Origin: Microvelia longipes
Lineage: Eukaryota; Arthropoda; Insecta; Hemiptera; Veliidae
Length of the DNA stretch: 64,000 nt
Direction of reading: 5' to 3'
Assembly (NCBI GenBank): GCA_018340805.1
Contig: JACMZG010001863.1
Coordinates: 27,061,941 to 27,125,940 of the forward strand
Shown here: positions 10,660 to 22,454 of the stretch, piece by piece
Position numbering within the stretch: the first letter of the stretch is position 1
How the letters are laid out: each line of letters begins with the position of its first letter
Program-made: the position numbers and the translations under genes
Notes under the pieces: generated by a model
Database searches by the model: none
What the model was told of the DNA's origin: nothing
Seen by the model: only the letters and a program-made list of their open reading frames with translations

Positions 10660-11985
10660 TTTACCTGCTATAACCCTACTACAATTGCAGGATAAGTAAA
10701 AAATATACTTAGAAATATATTTGCTATTGTTGTACAAATTTTTAAATCTGAAGACCCCAGCAACACGCCACTAAACAACAAATAATGGGGGAAGGTTTTT
10801 ACTTTTCAAATTAATTAATCTGATTTTTTTATCTAATCAATTGTTATTAGAACTTTTAGTTTACTGTGCAGCTTTGATAGCTTTTTGTATTTTTTTTAAA
10901 ATTAATTTTATATAAAAAATAAAAATAGAGATACTTTTGATCCATAAATCCCTATTAGTTAACACCATGCAATTTATATTAGATTCTAAGAAGATTAAGT
11001 GAAGAGATTTTTAATCGAGATCACATTTTAATAATAATCCAAATCAAAAAAAAATCTTCAACACCCCCTCAAGGCAGACAGGAGTAAAATAACCAACATC
11101 AAGTCAAAACGTACAAACCCAGTACCACACCCGTCATCGAAATTAATTTTTAACAAGAATAAAATTACATTTTAAAGATTTACTACAATTTTGTTACGGT
11201 TTTAACGTATTCTAGGGTTTATTTTTCTTAATGTATATGATTTTATAACAAAAAATAGGACATTAGTTATATAACAGATTTTAACAAATATCAAGTGTAT
11301 AATTTTTATGTATATTAAATAAATAATGTTTATGCAAGAGTCATTCAATCACATTATGTCGATTTGAGAAAAAGTTCTTTTAAAAGGTCTTATTATTTAA
11401 AAGATTGACAAAGGAGCTAAAAGGTTTACCAGGCTTCTTAAGTTTACATTTCCGTGATTTGGTAATAATTGAGGTTAAAAGCTAAAATTAAAGAGAACAT
11501 GGCACATTGCCTTCTAGGCAATCTTTTACTCCTGTTCTTTAAAAATATCTTAATATGGTACAATATTTTAGATTAATGTTTTTTTGCAGTGGCCTCTATT
11601 TCAACCGTTTATTTTCCTTTTATTACTTAAATGTCATAAATTTTTGTTTTATAATTCCTTCGATTACTTTACAGATTCAATCCTTACATTATTACATCAT
11701 GTAATATTGTAAAAATAAAATATTATTGCTGATAATAAGTTACGTTGACATATTAAAAAATAATTAAAGTGCAATCAATATAATTGAAATAATATAAATC
11801 ATATAATATAATTTACGAAAATGATATTTTCTATGTAAGAACTGCAAAGAAAATATATGGTACTTTATAGCAGGAGTTTTCAAAATTATTTTTGTCGTCA
11901 CGTAATAACACAGCATTTATTGTATTGTATTGTTATAGTATACAACAAACAACATACATATGTAAACATTATATGTTTACATATG
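10660..11985. other. AT-rich DNA, nothing recognised
   Basis: No supported gene, RNA or repeat. Confidence 0.5.
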
Positions 11986-11989
11986 TATA

Positions 11990-12056
11990 TGTTATATATA
12001 TATATATAACAAATATATATATATATATATTTATATTTATTTATTTATTTATTTAT
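11990..12056. repeat. TA and TTTA microsatellite cluster
   Basis: TA runs (11,994-12,030) followed by about five TTTA units. Confidence 0.9.
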
Positions 12057-12586
12057 TAAGAGGAACTGGTTGTCATATTCCAACAGATATGATAAGCTCC
12101 TGATATAAGTCCGTACCATAGATAACACTAAGTTTATTTTCTTCGTTTCAGAAAAGAATAAAATAAAAGGACGTCCCCATTTATTAAATACTAATAATTT
12201 TTATTTCTGAATGCTCAATTAAATAAATGAAATATAGAAATAATGTGCTTAAATTGCACATCTTTAGAGAATATTTAAGAAGTAGCCAACAGTATTCCTT
12301 TTTTAAAATAAAATTTTGATGATTTGCTAAAAATAACTTAACTACTTTTCATTCTGTTTTAACTCATATTTTTTTGGTTTTTCATAACATTTTTATAACA
12401 TAACATTTTTGTGTTTCATATCTTCAACCTTCCAGGTAATTACTTATGAAAGAGGCATACTCGGTCGATACCTAAGGCGGATCCTTTAAAAGTTTGTTTG
12501 CCCCAGTAGATAATGTTTATGTTGTTGAGAGAACATGTGTTGAATTAATGTAAATGTATTTGTCTAAACATTGTTAACAAAATATA

Positions 12587-12680
12587 AATTGTGCAAGAGA
12601 CATCTAAGAAATGCAACAAGTAAAATCTGAGGACTGTTCTATTTTCCTTGCTACATTCCCTAGGTGTCTCTCACACAATT
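12587..12680. mobile_element. Small palindromic MITE
   Basis: Inverted arms of about 40 bp begin with AATTGTGCAAGAGACATCTA on the left and its near inverse on the right (GGTGTCTCTCACACAATT). The same tip, with CGAGAGACACCAAGGAAATG, ends the element at 42,599-42,826, so they are one family. Confidence 0.75.
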
Positions 12681-12689
12681 TACATTATA

Positions 12690-13350
12690 TCAAATTTACA
12701 TGATTTGCAAAACTTTTTAGAATTTTGCAGTATATACTACATAAAAAAATTGTTTAAATTTAAATTGGCATTTTTTATTTTTCATTACATAATATTATAC
12801 ATAATAGAAAAACTTTCTTATACTTTCTATGGACCATTTTATATCAAGCATTTCACTAACAAATATAGCATTATATTAAACTATTTGATACACTCTTTCA
12901 AAGTCAAACTACATATTTTTCCCTTTGATAAATATTTTCTATTAGCACATAATCTAATTTTTAATAGTATCATAAATCCTTTAGTTTAAAATTGATTTCA
13001 TTCTTTAAAACATTTATAACTTAACTATTACTTTTTATCCATTTACAAATTATAAATTGGAAAGTATAAAAGAAAGTCATAATGTTACACAATGATTTTA
13101 TTAGTACATTTTCATAGTACTTAATAACGATGTGATATAACAATTACAAGAGTTTTTAACCTAAATTATGGTAAAGTACTTTTCACGCTCTCTTATTAAG
13201 TAAGTCTAAGTTAGCTTAGTCTAAGATAAGTTATTTGAAAGTAGTGCAGGTAATATAATGAATAATTCACTTTTGTAAGTATACTTTGTCTTACAAAATA
13301 TTTTTAATTCTGTTTAAGGTATAAAAGTTTCTTTAAATGTGTACTGTTTG
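12690..13350. other. AT-rich DNA with a 113-codon chance frame
   Basis: The plus-strand frame at 12,648-12,989 is the longest here without Ns or repeats. However, it starts inside the MITE and its product is almost entirely I, L, F, Y, K, N, H and S, as expected from AT-rich DNA. I see no domain and do not call a gene. Confidence 0.5.
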
Positions 13351-13352
13351 CG

Positions 13353-13395
13353 TTTTAGCGAATTTTCATCTTGAAAATAACACTTATTTTAATAT
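13353..13395 (-). repeat. Family A-like terminal hairpin fragment
   Basis: TTTTAGCGAATTTTCATC-TTGAAAATAACACTT resembles the terminus at 56,571, 60,410 and 62,825, and more distantly the family A end TTTTAGCGAATTTCC. Confidence 0.4.
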
Positions 13396-13399
13396 CTGT

Positions 13400-14060
13400 A
13401 CGCTTATTTTCTTTTAGAGACTTCCTTTAAAAAAAAATAGTTAATTTGTTTTTTATTTATTATTTTATTTATTATTTGTTAATTTCTCCAACAAATCCAA
13501 TTTTTTTAGCTTGAAATGGCGTTAAAAAGCTAAATTGAACAAACCCAAAGGCACGCTAAACCGCTAAACGGCTACGAGGCCCCTGCCTGTAAACGACTTC
13601 TCTGAAATCAATTTGACTTTAATATGCATTTTAACTTTTATCTATTTTATAAAACAATAGGAAATTAATATAGATTAAACTTTTATGACCACTATTTTAC
13701 TTCCTTTCTCTCGTTAAACTAACCTCTGATAATATCCTTAATCCACTGAGCTTTTGTAAAACTCACCTTAATAAAATGATACAATTTTCTCAAGGATTAA
13801 TAAATTATTCTTTGATTTTTTTATCCTGGTTAATGTCTCATGATCCTTTGTTCTTGAGTCCTAAGAAGGATAATAGAAAGCTTCAATGTTAATAAGAATT
13901 AATTAATGAAAAAAACTTCTCACAGATTAAGGACTCTCCTCCCTCCACTGTCAAGGTTTTGTTTTTCTCATTCGCAGTTTGTAAATTAATGAAACGATAA
14001 AAAGAATTTAAACCAGTAATCAATCTTATCCTTATTAAGGTTATTTTTCACTAAAGATAT
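13400..14060. other. AT-rich DNA, nothing recognised
   Basis: No supported gene or repeat. Confidence 0.5.
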
Positions 14061-14064
14061 TATA

Positions 14065-15753
14065 GTACGACACACGGCTAAAATCAATTGACACCCCGCC
14101 AAAATCTCAATGCTTTCAACCCTCATTTTTAAAAAAAAACCCTTCTTTATAGTAACAAAAAAAAATCCCTACTCTGGCAACACTGAAAGTCAGGTTATGT
14201 TTTGAATTTTATGATTTGTTTTTATTTGATATCGTATTTTTTTTTTTAAAAATTTATTTATTTACTTTTTAAGTAGGAATATCGTTGTATCTTATAAATT
14301 TACCTAAGTGTTGCATTAAATTTGTTCGGGAAGTATGAATTAAGTGAAGTTAAAGTTTTTGATTACGTAATGCAATGGATCATAATAGTTCTATGATAAA
14401 AGTTTGACGATTTTAATAAATCGTCAGCTATAATTACTTTTTCCAAAATAAACTGCTTTTTTGTGTTATGTTTGTATAATTGAATGCGTATTGTTTCATA
14501 TTATAAAATAATATGACACAATATGCATTCATGACTTAAAAAGGTCAAGAAATGTCATCTATTGAAAGACATTGGCATTTTCGAAAAAAAATGCTGTCTT
14601 TTGGTTGACAGACCCCAGACCAGAGACTATAGATACTTAAAACAGTAAGACTGTCGACTCAATGGTGGAAAAATTTGGATTCCGTCGACACTAGCGCGGT
14701 GAGGGACTACCTTTCAATTGAGTGGGCGTGTTCTTGATTTTCCGCTTTTTGCCCACAGTCAGTTTGAAATTTTTATACTTTGTATAGTTTATACCCTACC
14801 ACTTTAATCTTACACAGAACGCTTCTGATTATTTTTAAGTTTTTCATTCAAGTAATTTATTATTTTAATTGATTCAATCAGGTAATAATGAAATAGTGGC
14901 TAAAGTTTACACGTGGTAGAAGATAGATTTTGACATTTAATGCAGCCTGTATTTTAATTACATCGGCAAGATGCGAACATGTATTTAATGTAATTACCTT
15001 ATAAAATCGACTAAATTAATAAATTAATTAAATGATCAGCCATCAGTAAGGTTCTCTGGAAGTTTAAAAAAGGTTTCTATTTACTTTTAGTTTCTGATTT
15101 TTTAAAATACAGAACATGCAACGGCGAACCGTTTTTGTGAAAAATACATACAGAAAACAATCATTTCATAATAATTTAAAATGTAGCTGTCATAACCAAG
15201 AATTGCCATGGTATTTATAAATTTTAATATAAAAATGTAATCAGTCATTTTTGGAAAGCTATTGGGGTTAGTTCATGAGTTGTCCGCACCGGTCCGCCGC
15301 AGCGCTATTTTTAGTAGCTTGCGATAATCGAATTCAAACTTTTCCTCATTTAAGTTAACCCCCCCTGCCCCAGACCCTGCGCTGTACTCTAATAAGAATA
15401 ATAAAGAAATAAAAGAAATGCTTGAAGAATACATCAATGTCCATGCGTCAAATATAGGCACTCAAATCATATTACAACTCTGCAATAATTGGATGAATTA
15501 AACAGATTGGAATGGAACGAAACGAACTCGAACAGATAAATATGCACAATGAGGGAAATAAAAGCGACGCGAGGTTACAAATATTTACAACCAGTGTTGC
15601 CTTTTTATGATTTTATTTACGAAAAAGGTATTTTTTTATTCCGAGGTTGGCATAAAGTGGAGGGGGAAAGAGCGGGGTCGGTCTGAGCCAATAGAATTCT
15701 TTCCCTCACAGATTTTTGGCGGGGTGTCAATTGATTTTAGCCGTGTGTCGTAT
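14065..15753. mobile_element. 1.69-kb nonautonomous TIR transposon
   Basis: The left end GTACGACACACGGCTAAAAT at 14,065 and its inverse at the right end (to 15,753) form TIRs of about 43 bp that share TCAATTGACACCCCGCCAAA. Both flanks are TATA (14,061-14,064 and 15,754-15,757), a probable 4-bp target duplication. Inside both ends lies a GGCAACACTG motif. The interior holds only short frames. The tip matches the MITE at 7,396. The superfamily is uncertain because no transposase is present. Confidence 0.9.
15273..15501. pseudogene. Coding-like scrap inside the TIR element
   Basis: A plus-strand frame (15,328-15,501) ends with the coding-looking segment KEMLEEYINVHASNIGTQII, and the opposite strand (15,461-15,273) is open for 62 codons ending KFEFDYRKLLKIALRRTGAD. 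Only one, if either, can be real. The region could be a remnant of the lost transposase or of captured DNA. No family recognised. Confidence 0.2.
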
Positions 15754-15928
15754 TATAACTACTTAAAATACAAATAAAAGAATAATGATGTCTCTTCAAA
15801 TAAAGTATTAAGGCAAAATAACAATCAACTAATATAATACCGGTAATCGTAAGGCCAAATCAGAGTTGTAAACATTAAAGAGAGCCCTTCATAGACAAAA
15901 TTGAGATTCGGGCACACGTGTAAAGTCC

Positions 15929-15968
15929 CCAAGGGACCTAATATGCCCCGACCTTTAGGTCCCTTTGG
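15929..15968 (+). other. Strong small inverted repeat
   Basis: CCAAGGGACCTAA pairs with TTAGGTCCCTTTGG across a 13-nt loop (13 bp with one bulge). Confidence 0.8.
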
Positions 15969-15974
15969 AACTGT

Positions 15975-16555
15975 TCATAATGTCCCATGTGGGTCCTTAG
16001 TCTTTTGAACTACAAAAATTTCTTAAAACTTAAAAAAACTGTCAATTCATTAAATTTGTTTTATACATTTTTGGTTAAATTAAGAAGCTAAAATTTTATA
16101 TATTATTTGTTTGAGTTTTAAGAAGGGGTTTAAGTTAAAAAATATAATAATTACTTACTGATGAACCTGTTACAAGTTATCAGCTTTCAGACATACCTGA
16201 AAAAACAAAATATATTTTAATCCATACAATTAAATACTGGCAACTGATAGGAAATCATTGAAATCGCTAATTAATGACAAAGTGTCAACTCTTGAACCAG
16301 TGTGTAGTTTTCTAACAAGTATTAACACTAAATACAGTGGGTGTACCTTTAATGATCAGCCTGCAATGATTCTAGAATCTCTCTTTATTAATCTGGCAAC
16401 GAGCTTCGGCACATGATCGTATAAAGAGTCATTTCATGCAATAGAAGTTGGTTAAAACATTTTTGTGAAGTATTTGCTAGATAGTCGAACTACTGGTTCT
16501 TATCGTCTCTCTATGTCATTATTTTTAAGAGTAAAAGATGCATAGCTGTTGTTTA
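15975..16555. other. AT-rich DNA, nothing recognised
   Basis: No supported gene or repeat. Confidence 0.5.
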
Positions 16556-16564
16556 AAATCTTTA

Positions 16565-16735
16565 ACGAAATGATTATAATCTTTTCGTGTAATTAAATGC
16601 AACATTTAAAAAAATGGTGCCAAAAGACTTGATCTTATTTTACAAATTTTGAAATTGTATGCCTAACTTATTATGTTAAATAAAATATTTTTTTGCAATT
16701 AAGACTCAAGAATTTAAAATTAAATAATATTTAAT
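16565..16735 (+). repeat. Direct repeat H, left copy
   Basis: Shares GAAATTGTATGCCTAACTTA and TTATGTTAAATAAAATATTT, in order, with 17,585-17,762, about 1.03 kb downstream in the same orientation. May be a duplicated repeat or the ends of a decayed element. Confidence 0.75.
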
Positions 16736-16886
16736 TATCACGACAGTAATCACTATGGTGATAACTAACTAATCGTTATACTATATGTAATGACTAAAAT
16801 TGATGATCTTTTAAATCTAAAAACAAGAGGCCGAATAATATGTACACAAAGTGATCCAGGATTTCGCTTATAAACGCAGACAAATT

Positions 16887-16955
16887 TACTATTGCTAAGT
16901 TACTACTGCTAAATTGTTATTGCTAAATTACTATTGCTTAATTAATATTGATAAG
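16887..16955 (+). repeat. Short 15-bp tandem repeat
   Basis: About five degenerate units of TTACTATTGCTAAAT. Confidence 0.75.
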
Positions 16956-17584
16956 TTCTATCGATAGTAAAATAGAGTAAATTTTATATTAATTTGTCGA
17001 CATCTTCCTGTTAAAAATATTCCGGTAACCAATATTAAATCTTAATTAATGACCTGATACGTCATCGATTAAAACTGTTATAAATATGTGACGTAAGAAT
17101 CGTTGTGTTTTTGAAGCAGTTTTGTATCTATTAGCGGAAATAATTTGAAACAAGTTAATGGTCTTGAGGCAGGTTCTTTCAACCTGTAGCTATTAGCATT
17201 CAAGGACGTTGTCTTACATATTGTAACAACAGATTAAATGTTTCTAAACTTGTATAATTTTACAATGAAAGATTAGTCTGTTAATTTGATTTTGTTCTGT
17301 TTTGTCATTCCTTCTGTTGACTCTATAGCACTTTAGTTAATAAAATGTATTTTTTACGATACATTAGCCAGCTTACATAGACTTTGCCATATCAAATTGT
17401 TTTGCCACTGCCTCTACTCTACTCAACCCCTTAAACAAATTTGTTGAAAATAAATCCTTTTATTTTTTCATCACTTTTTAGAAGAGATACATAAGTTTAA
17501 AAATAATTTTTTAAGCATATAAAAGTATAATAGTTGCATAGTAAAAGTTATATAAAAATATAAGTAATAAATAAGCATTATAAT

Positions 17585-17762
17585 AAAATATCTTTGTATT
17601 AGTAAATGCATAAAGTTTTTAAGTTAAAATATAACCTTAAAAAATCTGTGCTAAAAGACATTACCTTCTTTTCCGAAAAAATGAAATTGTATAATGCCTA
17701 ACTTATTATGTTAAATGAAATATTTTTTTTGTAACAAAGAAACAAAACTTTAAAATTAAATT
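17585..17762 (+). repeat. Direct repeat H, right copy
   Basis: Partner of 16,565-16,735; the match is strongest over the last ~70 bp. Confidence 0.75.
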
Positions 17763-17769
17763 TAAACAA

Positions 17770-19015
17770 GAAAACAATAAAATTGATGTGGGTACATTAT
17801 TTTTAAAGTTACTTCAAAGATTTAAATTTAAAATATATTTTGCTTAACAAAGAATTTAAAAAATAACAAATAAATTAAATTTAACCAGCTTTAAGTATAA
17901 AATCGAATTAAACACTAAATATAAATTGATCAAATATTAAAATTGTAATAACTTTTCCTGGAAACCGCATTCAAATGAATTTCTTTTGTTTCATTAATAT
18001 TATATTCCCCCAAACCTTTTTATTTTAAATTTATATTTTTAGTTGAATTATGTAATTTCATATAATAAGGAGTGTTTATAAAAAACGAGGTCAATATAGT
18101 TTTGTAAGAATCCATCATCCAAAAAAATTGAACTCTTTAGTAAAAGAAAAAAAACAATGGTAAATTTTACTTAAAATTAAACCCTATTAAGTAAGAAAAA
18201 TATGCCAAAACTTATAAGTTTATGTTTTTGTCTGTATTATTTAAGTGAATTCATTTCACCCAACCTTGACTTTTGGTTTAGAGTTGAAACAAATAATAGT
18301 ACTTATTGTAAAATACTTTTTACAAATCCTTTAAACTCTCATAGCAATAATTTAAATAATAAAAATAAGTGTATAGCAAAGAAGACAAAACAAAAAGATT
18401 TAATAAGTTATGACATAACAAGATAAGGTTTTAATTGTTCTTTATTTTTTAGCATTATTAAGCGAATTTAGTAAGATATTTATTGTTTTATTTTCAATGT
18501 CATTATCATTGTATTTGGTCTTTTTGTTAACCTTTGAGGTTAATGAATAATCATTTTTTGTCTACCGAGGCAGTTTCTTTTGTTATTTTAATTCATTACT
18601 TTATTCTATACTTAAAATGAAAAGAGTGATACATCAATTTTGGTATGACCAAACCTTTTATTTAAAAATTTGGTCTTGTCATTTTTACTTATGTCTTATT
18701 TAATAATTACTCTATTAGGAATCAAGTAGGTTAAGGAGTTTAATCAAAACATCTAACATATTTAGAAGATTGTACTTAAGGCATGATATCCGATCGTAGC
18801 TAATGAAATAATCACCTAATTATTTAATGGGAATAATTGAAATTTTTAATATCTCATCTTATCTTTTTCTACCTGTTTGCTGTTCTATTCTTTACCTGCC
18901 TCCGAGTTTCTGGTCTTACACGGCTCACCGAGCTTTTACAATCTAAGAAGAAGAAGTAGTTATTTGTGGTTTCATTAATTTTATTTGTCTCATGGTTTAT
19001 TAATTTCATCTTTAC
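17770..19015. other. AT-rich DNA, nothing recognised
   Basis: Contains one chance 74-codon frame (18,202-18,426) of low-complexity composition. No supported gene. Confidence 0.5.
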
Positions 19016-19020
19016 TATAA

Positions 19021-19095
19021 GGCACTGATAATGGCCTCATGCTTGGTTGAAAGCGCTTTTCCAATAACATATTTTTGTGGAAAGACTTTTTTCTT
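19021..19095 (+). ncRNA. Hammerhead-like repeat (family D), copy 2
   Basis: CTGATAA (19,025-19,031) leads through GGCC...GGTT to an intact GAAA (19,049-19,052), then self-complementary AGCGCT and UU. One core base is changed (G8 to A). GTGGAAAGACTT at 19,077 is the conserved downstream block of this family. Confidence 0.45.
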
Positions 19096-19104
19096 TCATC
19101 TATT

Positions 19105-19242
19105 ATGAACAACTCCACTGGTGCTCAATTTCATATAAATTTACCTGCCTTGGCTGTGCACATTACTTGTAAACACGCTACAACTCTAACTGCTGATCAG
19201 TTTCATGACTTGAAAAAATCGGCTCTGTGGGAAGAAAAATAA
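19105..19242 (+). CDS. 45-codon coding-like small ORF, unidentified
   Basis: The ATG at 19,105 opens 45 codons including the segment AQFHINLPALAVHITCKHAT and ending DLKKSALWEEK. The frame is open upstream to about 19,051, into the hammerhead-like repeat. The composition is balanced (A, T, H, D, E) and unlike chance frames in this AT-rich DNA. It could be a relict of the retroelement whose end carries the hammerhead-like motif, or chance. No family recognised. Confidence 0.2.
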   Translation: MNNSTGAQFHINLPALAVHITCKHATTLTADQFHDLKKSALWEEK

Positions 19243-19249
19243 CTGATTA

Positions 19250-20275
19250 GATTTTAGGATTAATCGAAACGGTTTATCAAAATAAAGTTAAAAAGTGTTT
19301 CTAATGATGTTTTAAGTACAATAGGGACACAATCTGTAAATAAATTAGTGACGAGCACATTTACCGAAAGATATACATAATATTTTTTATTTAAAGTAAA
19401 ATTTTTTTAATTTATTATACAATTTTATGTGCTCCTATAATTCACAACTTATAGGCATGTGAAAAAATACCTTTACACCTACGCTTGTAGGTAAGGAAAA
19501 TTTAAAATTGTTTGATTAAAACAAATATAACTTTTTAGTTTTAAGACATGCTTATTTTTACATACAATGCTTTCTTCTTTTTACATTGTACATGGTGTTC
19601 AGATTAATTTATTTATCTAAAGCCTGATAATTTTCTAATTAGTACCCTTATTTCTATGATATTAACTTTATACCGTGCCTTTAAATTTATTATTACTACT
19701 CCATTTAACATTTATAATTGTTCTCTTATCTAGTTTAATGAATTAGCTATTTTATTATTCTAAAATAAAGGCCATGCTTGAAGTAAATTAATTAGCAATC
19801 ACTTGTTTTATTTCTTTTAACCTATAATTTTCTTTTCAAATTATTTCCTTGTTATAAAAATAAGTAATAATTTTATTTTAATGAGGTCAAAGTAGTACCT
19901 ACTTATTAGGGTTTCTTGAACTAATTATATTATTTTATAGCTTTAGATACATGACTTATTATAATTGTATTTTTTAATTACTAATTAAAACTTTGTCTGA
20001 ATATTTTGGGTATTTTATTTTGCAAAATTGTCATTGTTTTCTTATCTAGTTTAAAGTTTACAAGCTCAGTTAACCTAGTAAATTCTTTTATTTCTTTTTC
20101 ACATGCATTCATATAAAATTTGTTTTGATGATTTTATGTACAATGATGCATTTTATTGTTTGTTTCAGATTCAAAATGTTTCATAGATCTTATGTAAGTC
20201 CATTTTATATTTAACTTTTTTATCATTCTGTATAAGTTTGCAAATATAATTTTTATAATTAACCAGGGATTAATT
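19250..20275. other. AT-rich DNA, nothing recognised
   Basis: No supported gene or repeat. Confidence 0.5.
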
Positions 20276-20282
20276 TAGCTAC

Positions 20283-20331
20283 TACAAGGCGCCGGTACCT
20301 CTGCTTCTTGCTTCTCGCATCCTTGTAGTCC
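20283..20331 (+). other. Hairpin with GC-rich loop
   Basis: ACTACAAGG pairs perfectly with CCTTGTAGT across about 30 nt that include GGCGCCGGTACC, unusually GC-rich for this region. Confidence 0.6.
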
Positions 20332-20351
20332 TGTGGTTTTTTACAGTCGTA

Positions 20352-20371
20352 TGGTCACACTGGTCACACCA
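20352..20371. promoter_or_regulatory. Paired Motif 1-like sites
   Basis: TGGTCACACTG is an exact match to the insect core-promoter Motif 1 consensus YGGTCACACTR, and overlaps a second TGGTCACACCA. In flies the factor M1BP binds this near housekeeping start sites. No reading frame follows, so this may be a chance or repeat-borne match. Confidence 0.3.
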
Positions 20372-20687
20372 GTGACGAAATTTTAAATACATTTTTAAAC
20401 AATATTTTATCAATTATTTGATTTTATAAAAAATAGAATATTAAAAATAATTTGTATATATATTAGAACCTGTACAAAACATAAAATATTTAGGTTTATG
20501 CTGGTTTCACTTTTTAGTGTTAGTTTTTAATAGACACTTATTATCTTTGTCTACATGGTGTATACTATACTACTTTTGTTTTAACAAAACATTTTGAATA
20601 GTTCCACCAATAAAGAACTTAAATAAAAACAAGACGCCTTAAGCCTCTTGACCGCTGATATATCTTGATCTTAAAGCTGGGGACTGC

Positions 20688-20735
20688 ATCGAGGCTTCCG
20701 AGCCTCCCAGTGGTTGCCTTACGGCCACTTTGTTA
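20688..20735 (+). other. Two adjacent small hairpins
   Basis: GAGGCT-TCCG-AGCCTC is a perfect 6-bp stem with a 4-nt loop. Three nt later GTGGTTG-CCTTA-CGGCCAC folds with 7 bp including G-U pairs. This resembles a structured RNA fragment, but I cannot match a known family. Confidence 0.4.
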
Positions 20736-20913
20736 TTGCCTCAAATTATTTTCTCCTATTATTAGTTAATTACGTGGCATGCTGCCTCGACATAAGCGAA
20801 TTCCCAAACTTATTAGCCAGAGAAAGTTTTTTGTTCACATAATGAAATATGTATGAAATAGGAACTAATGCTGATAATAAACTTAATTTCGTGTATGAGT
20901 TATTATATAGTTT

Positions 20914-20914
<1 letters not shown>

Positions 20915-20997
<83 letters not shown>
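20915..20997. repeat. TA microsatellite
   Basis: TA runs with one AATATAATAA interruption, followed by a short TG tract. Confidence 0.97.
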
Positions 20998-20999
<2 letters not shown>

Positions 21000-21004
21000 T
21001 GTGT

Positions 21005-22405
21005 GTGTTGTGTATAAAGTTTTCTCATTATACCCTTTCCTTCCTTCTCTATGACGATAACTTAATTTGTCAAAACTATAACATTATACTATACTGACTC
21101 GGAATTAACATATATACCCGAGGAAACATTTGCTTACGATTTCCACTGATTTTTCATATTACTGGTCGCTCTATCAACAAAAATAAAAGTAAAGTTAAAC
21201 GTTTTTCTCCTTTTATATATTTTTTTTATTATTAACTATAAAAGGTAAAAATGAATAAATTAGTGTACTCGTATGTGAATGTGTTTATATCAAAAGTTAG
21301 TTGGATAAGTTGGTTGAGTAAGATTACACTGTTTACTTGCACAATAGACTCGTTCAGAACCAGCGCCTTAACACAGAATCTTAGGCAATTTATATATTCA
21401 ACACATTAAAAATATTTCAGGTCGATTTATTAAAAGCTAACTAGATACATACAGGAAATAAAATATAAATTACAATTTTCAATTAAAAAAAAACTAACAA
21501 CCAAATAAAACTTATGACAAACTAAACATATTAGACTTTATAAGCGATAAGAGATTAACAAGCCTTGTTATTTTTAATGTGCAAAAACAAAAAGCAAAAC
21601 AAATAATGATTTAACTATAGAGGAATAAAGATAAAGACTGTCCTGAATCGAAAGAATAGGAAATATGAGTAAAAGTGTTTAGTGGGAAAAGTGCTAATTA
21701 ACCTTGATTGTTAGAAACATATTTTTATAAAAACAAAAACAAAATAACAAGAATTAATTATAGCAAATGTAGATGCATTTTTATCTTTGCGTAAACTATT
21801 AATCAGTTGTTTAATTTTTAATTAATATTAAATAATAAGAAATACGATCTAAAATACAAGAGATAAAAAAACGTTTTTTTGAAAAACCCAATAGGGTTAA
21901 AGCTTATTTATTTAAATTTACCGTATATTGTCATACGTATCGTTTCTGATTTAGGCTGTAATAAAAATAAAAATAAATCTAAAGAGAATCTTGACACAAA
22001 ATTCTATTGCTAGCTATTTTTAATTTATAAATATACTCGTAGTTATATTTTTTCTTTCTATATGACTCTGGCTCGTTATCTTATCTTCTTTTTACCTAAT
22101 TATAATTACCTTTTAGGTTTTTTTCTCAATATTTTTTTTGTTTCTCAAAAAGTTTATTCTTCTCCGCATTTTTCAGCCATAATTTGTATACTTTTGATTA
22201 CCCTAAATTTGTTTTGACTCATAATTCATGGTATTATAATGCGTCCATAGTAGTTGGATTTTTATATGAAGTGTAATATGTAAATTTATAAGTGTGATAT
22301 CAAAAACCAGAAGACAAACGCTATGCTTACATTTTTTTATGAGCATCTGTTCAAAGTTTCAAATCTTCACGTCAAGTAGGGATAGACTAATTTGGGGAAT
22401 AAAAG
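21005..22405. other. AT-rich DNA, nothing recognised
   Basis: No supported gene or repeat. Confidence 0.5.
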
Positions 22406-22409
22406 GTCT

Positions 22410-22450
22410 GGCAGTGTAGCCTCATGATCCAGATGGTTAGACTGGTTTAT
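22410..22450 (+). repeat. Possible SINE head fragment
   Basis: GTAGCCTCATGATCCAGATGG followed by TTAGACTGG resembles the A-box end of a tRNA-derived SINE. No B box is seen downstream. Confidence 0.25.
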
Positions 22451-22454
22451 TTGT

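Noticed and set aside
12648..12989. 113-codon plus-strand frame
   Set aside because: Starts inside a MITE, composition is what AT-rich DNA gives by chance, no domain or start context.
16150..16210. Another family D copy on the minus strand (TGTCTGAAAGCTGATAAC)
   Set aside because: Only the GAAAGCT part matches; neither CTGATGA nor the GTGGAGAGACT tail is present.
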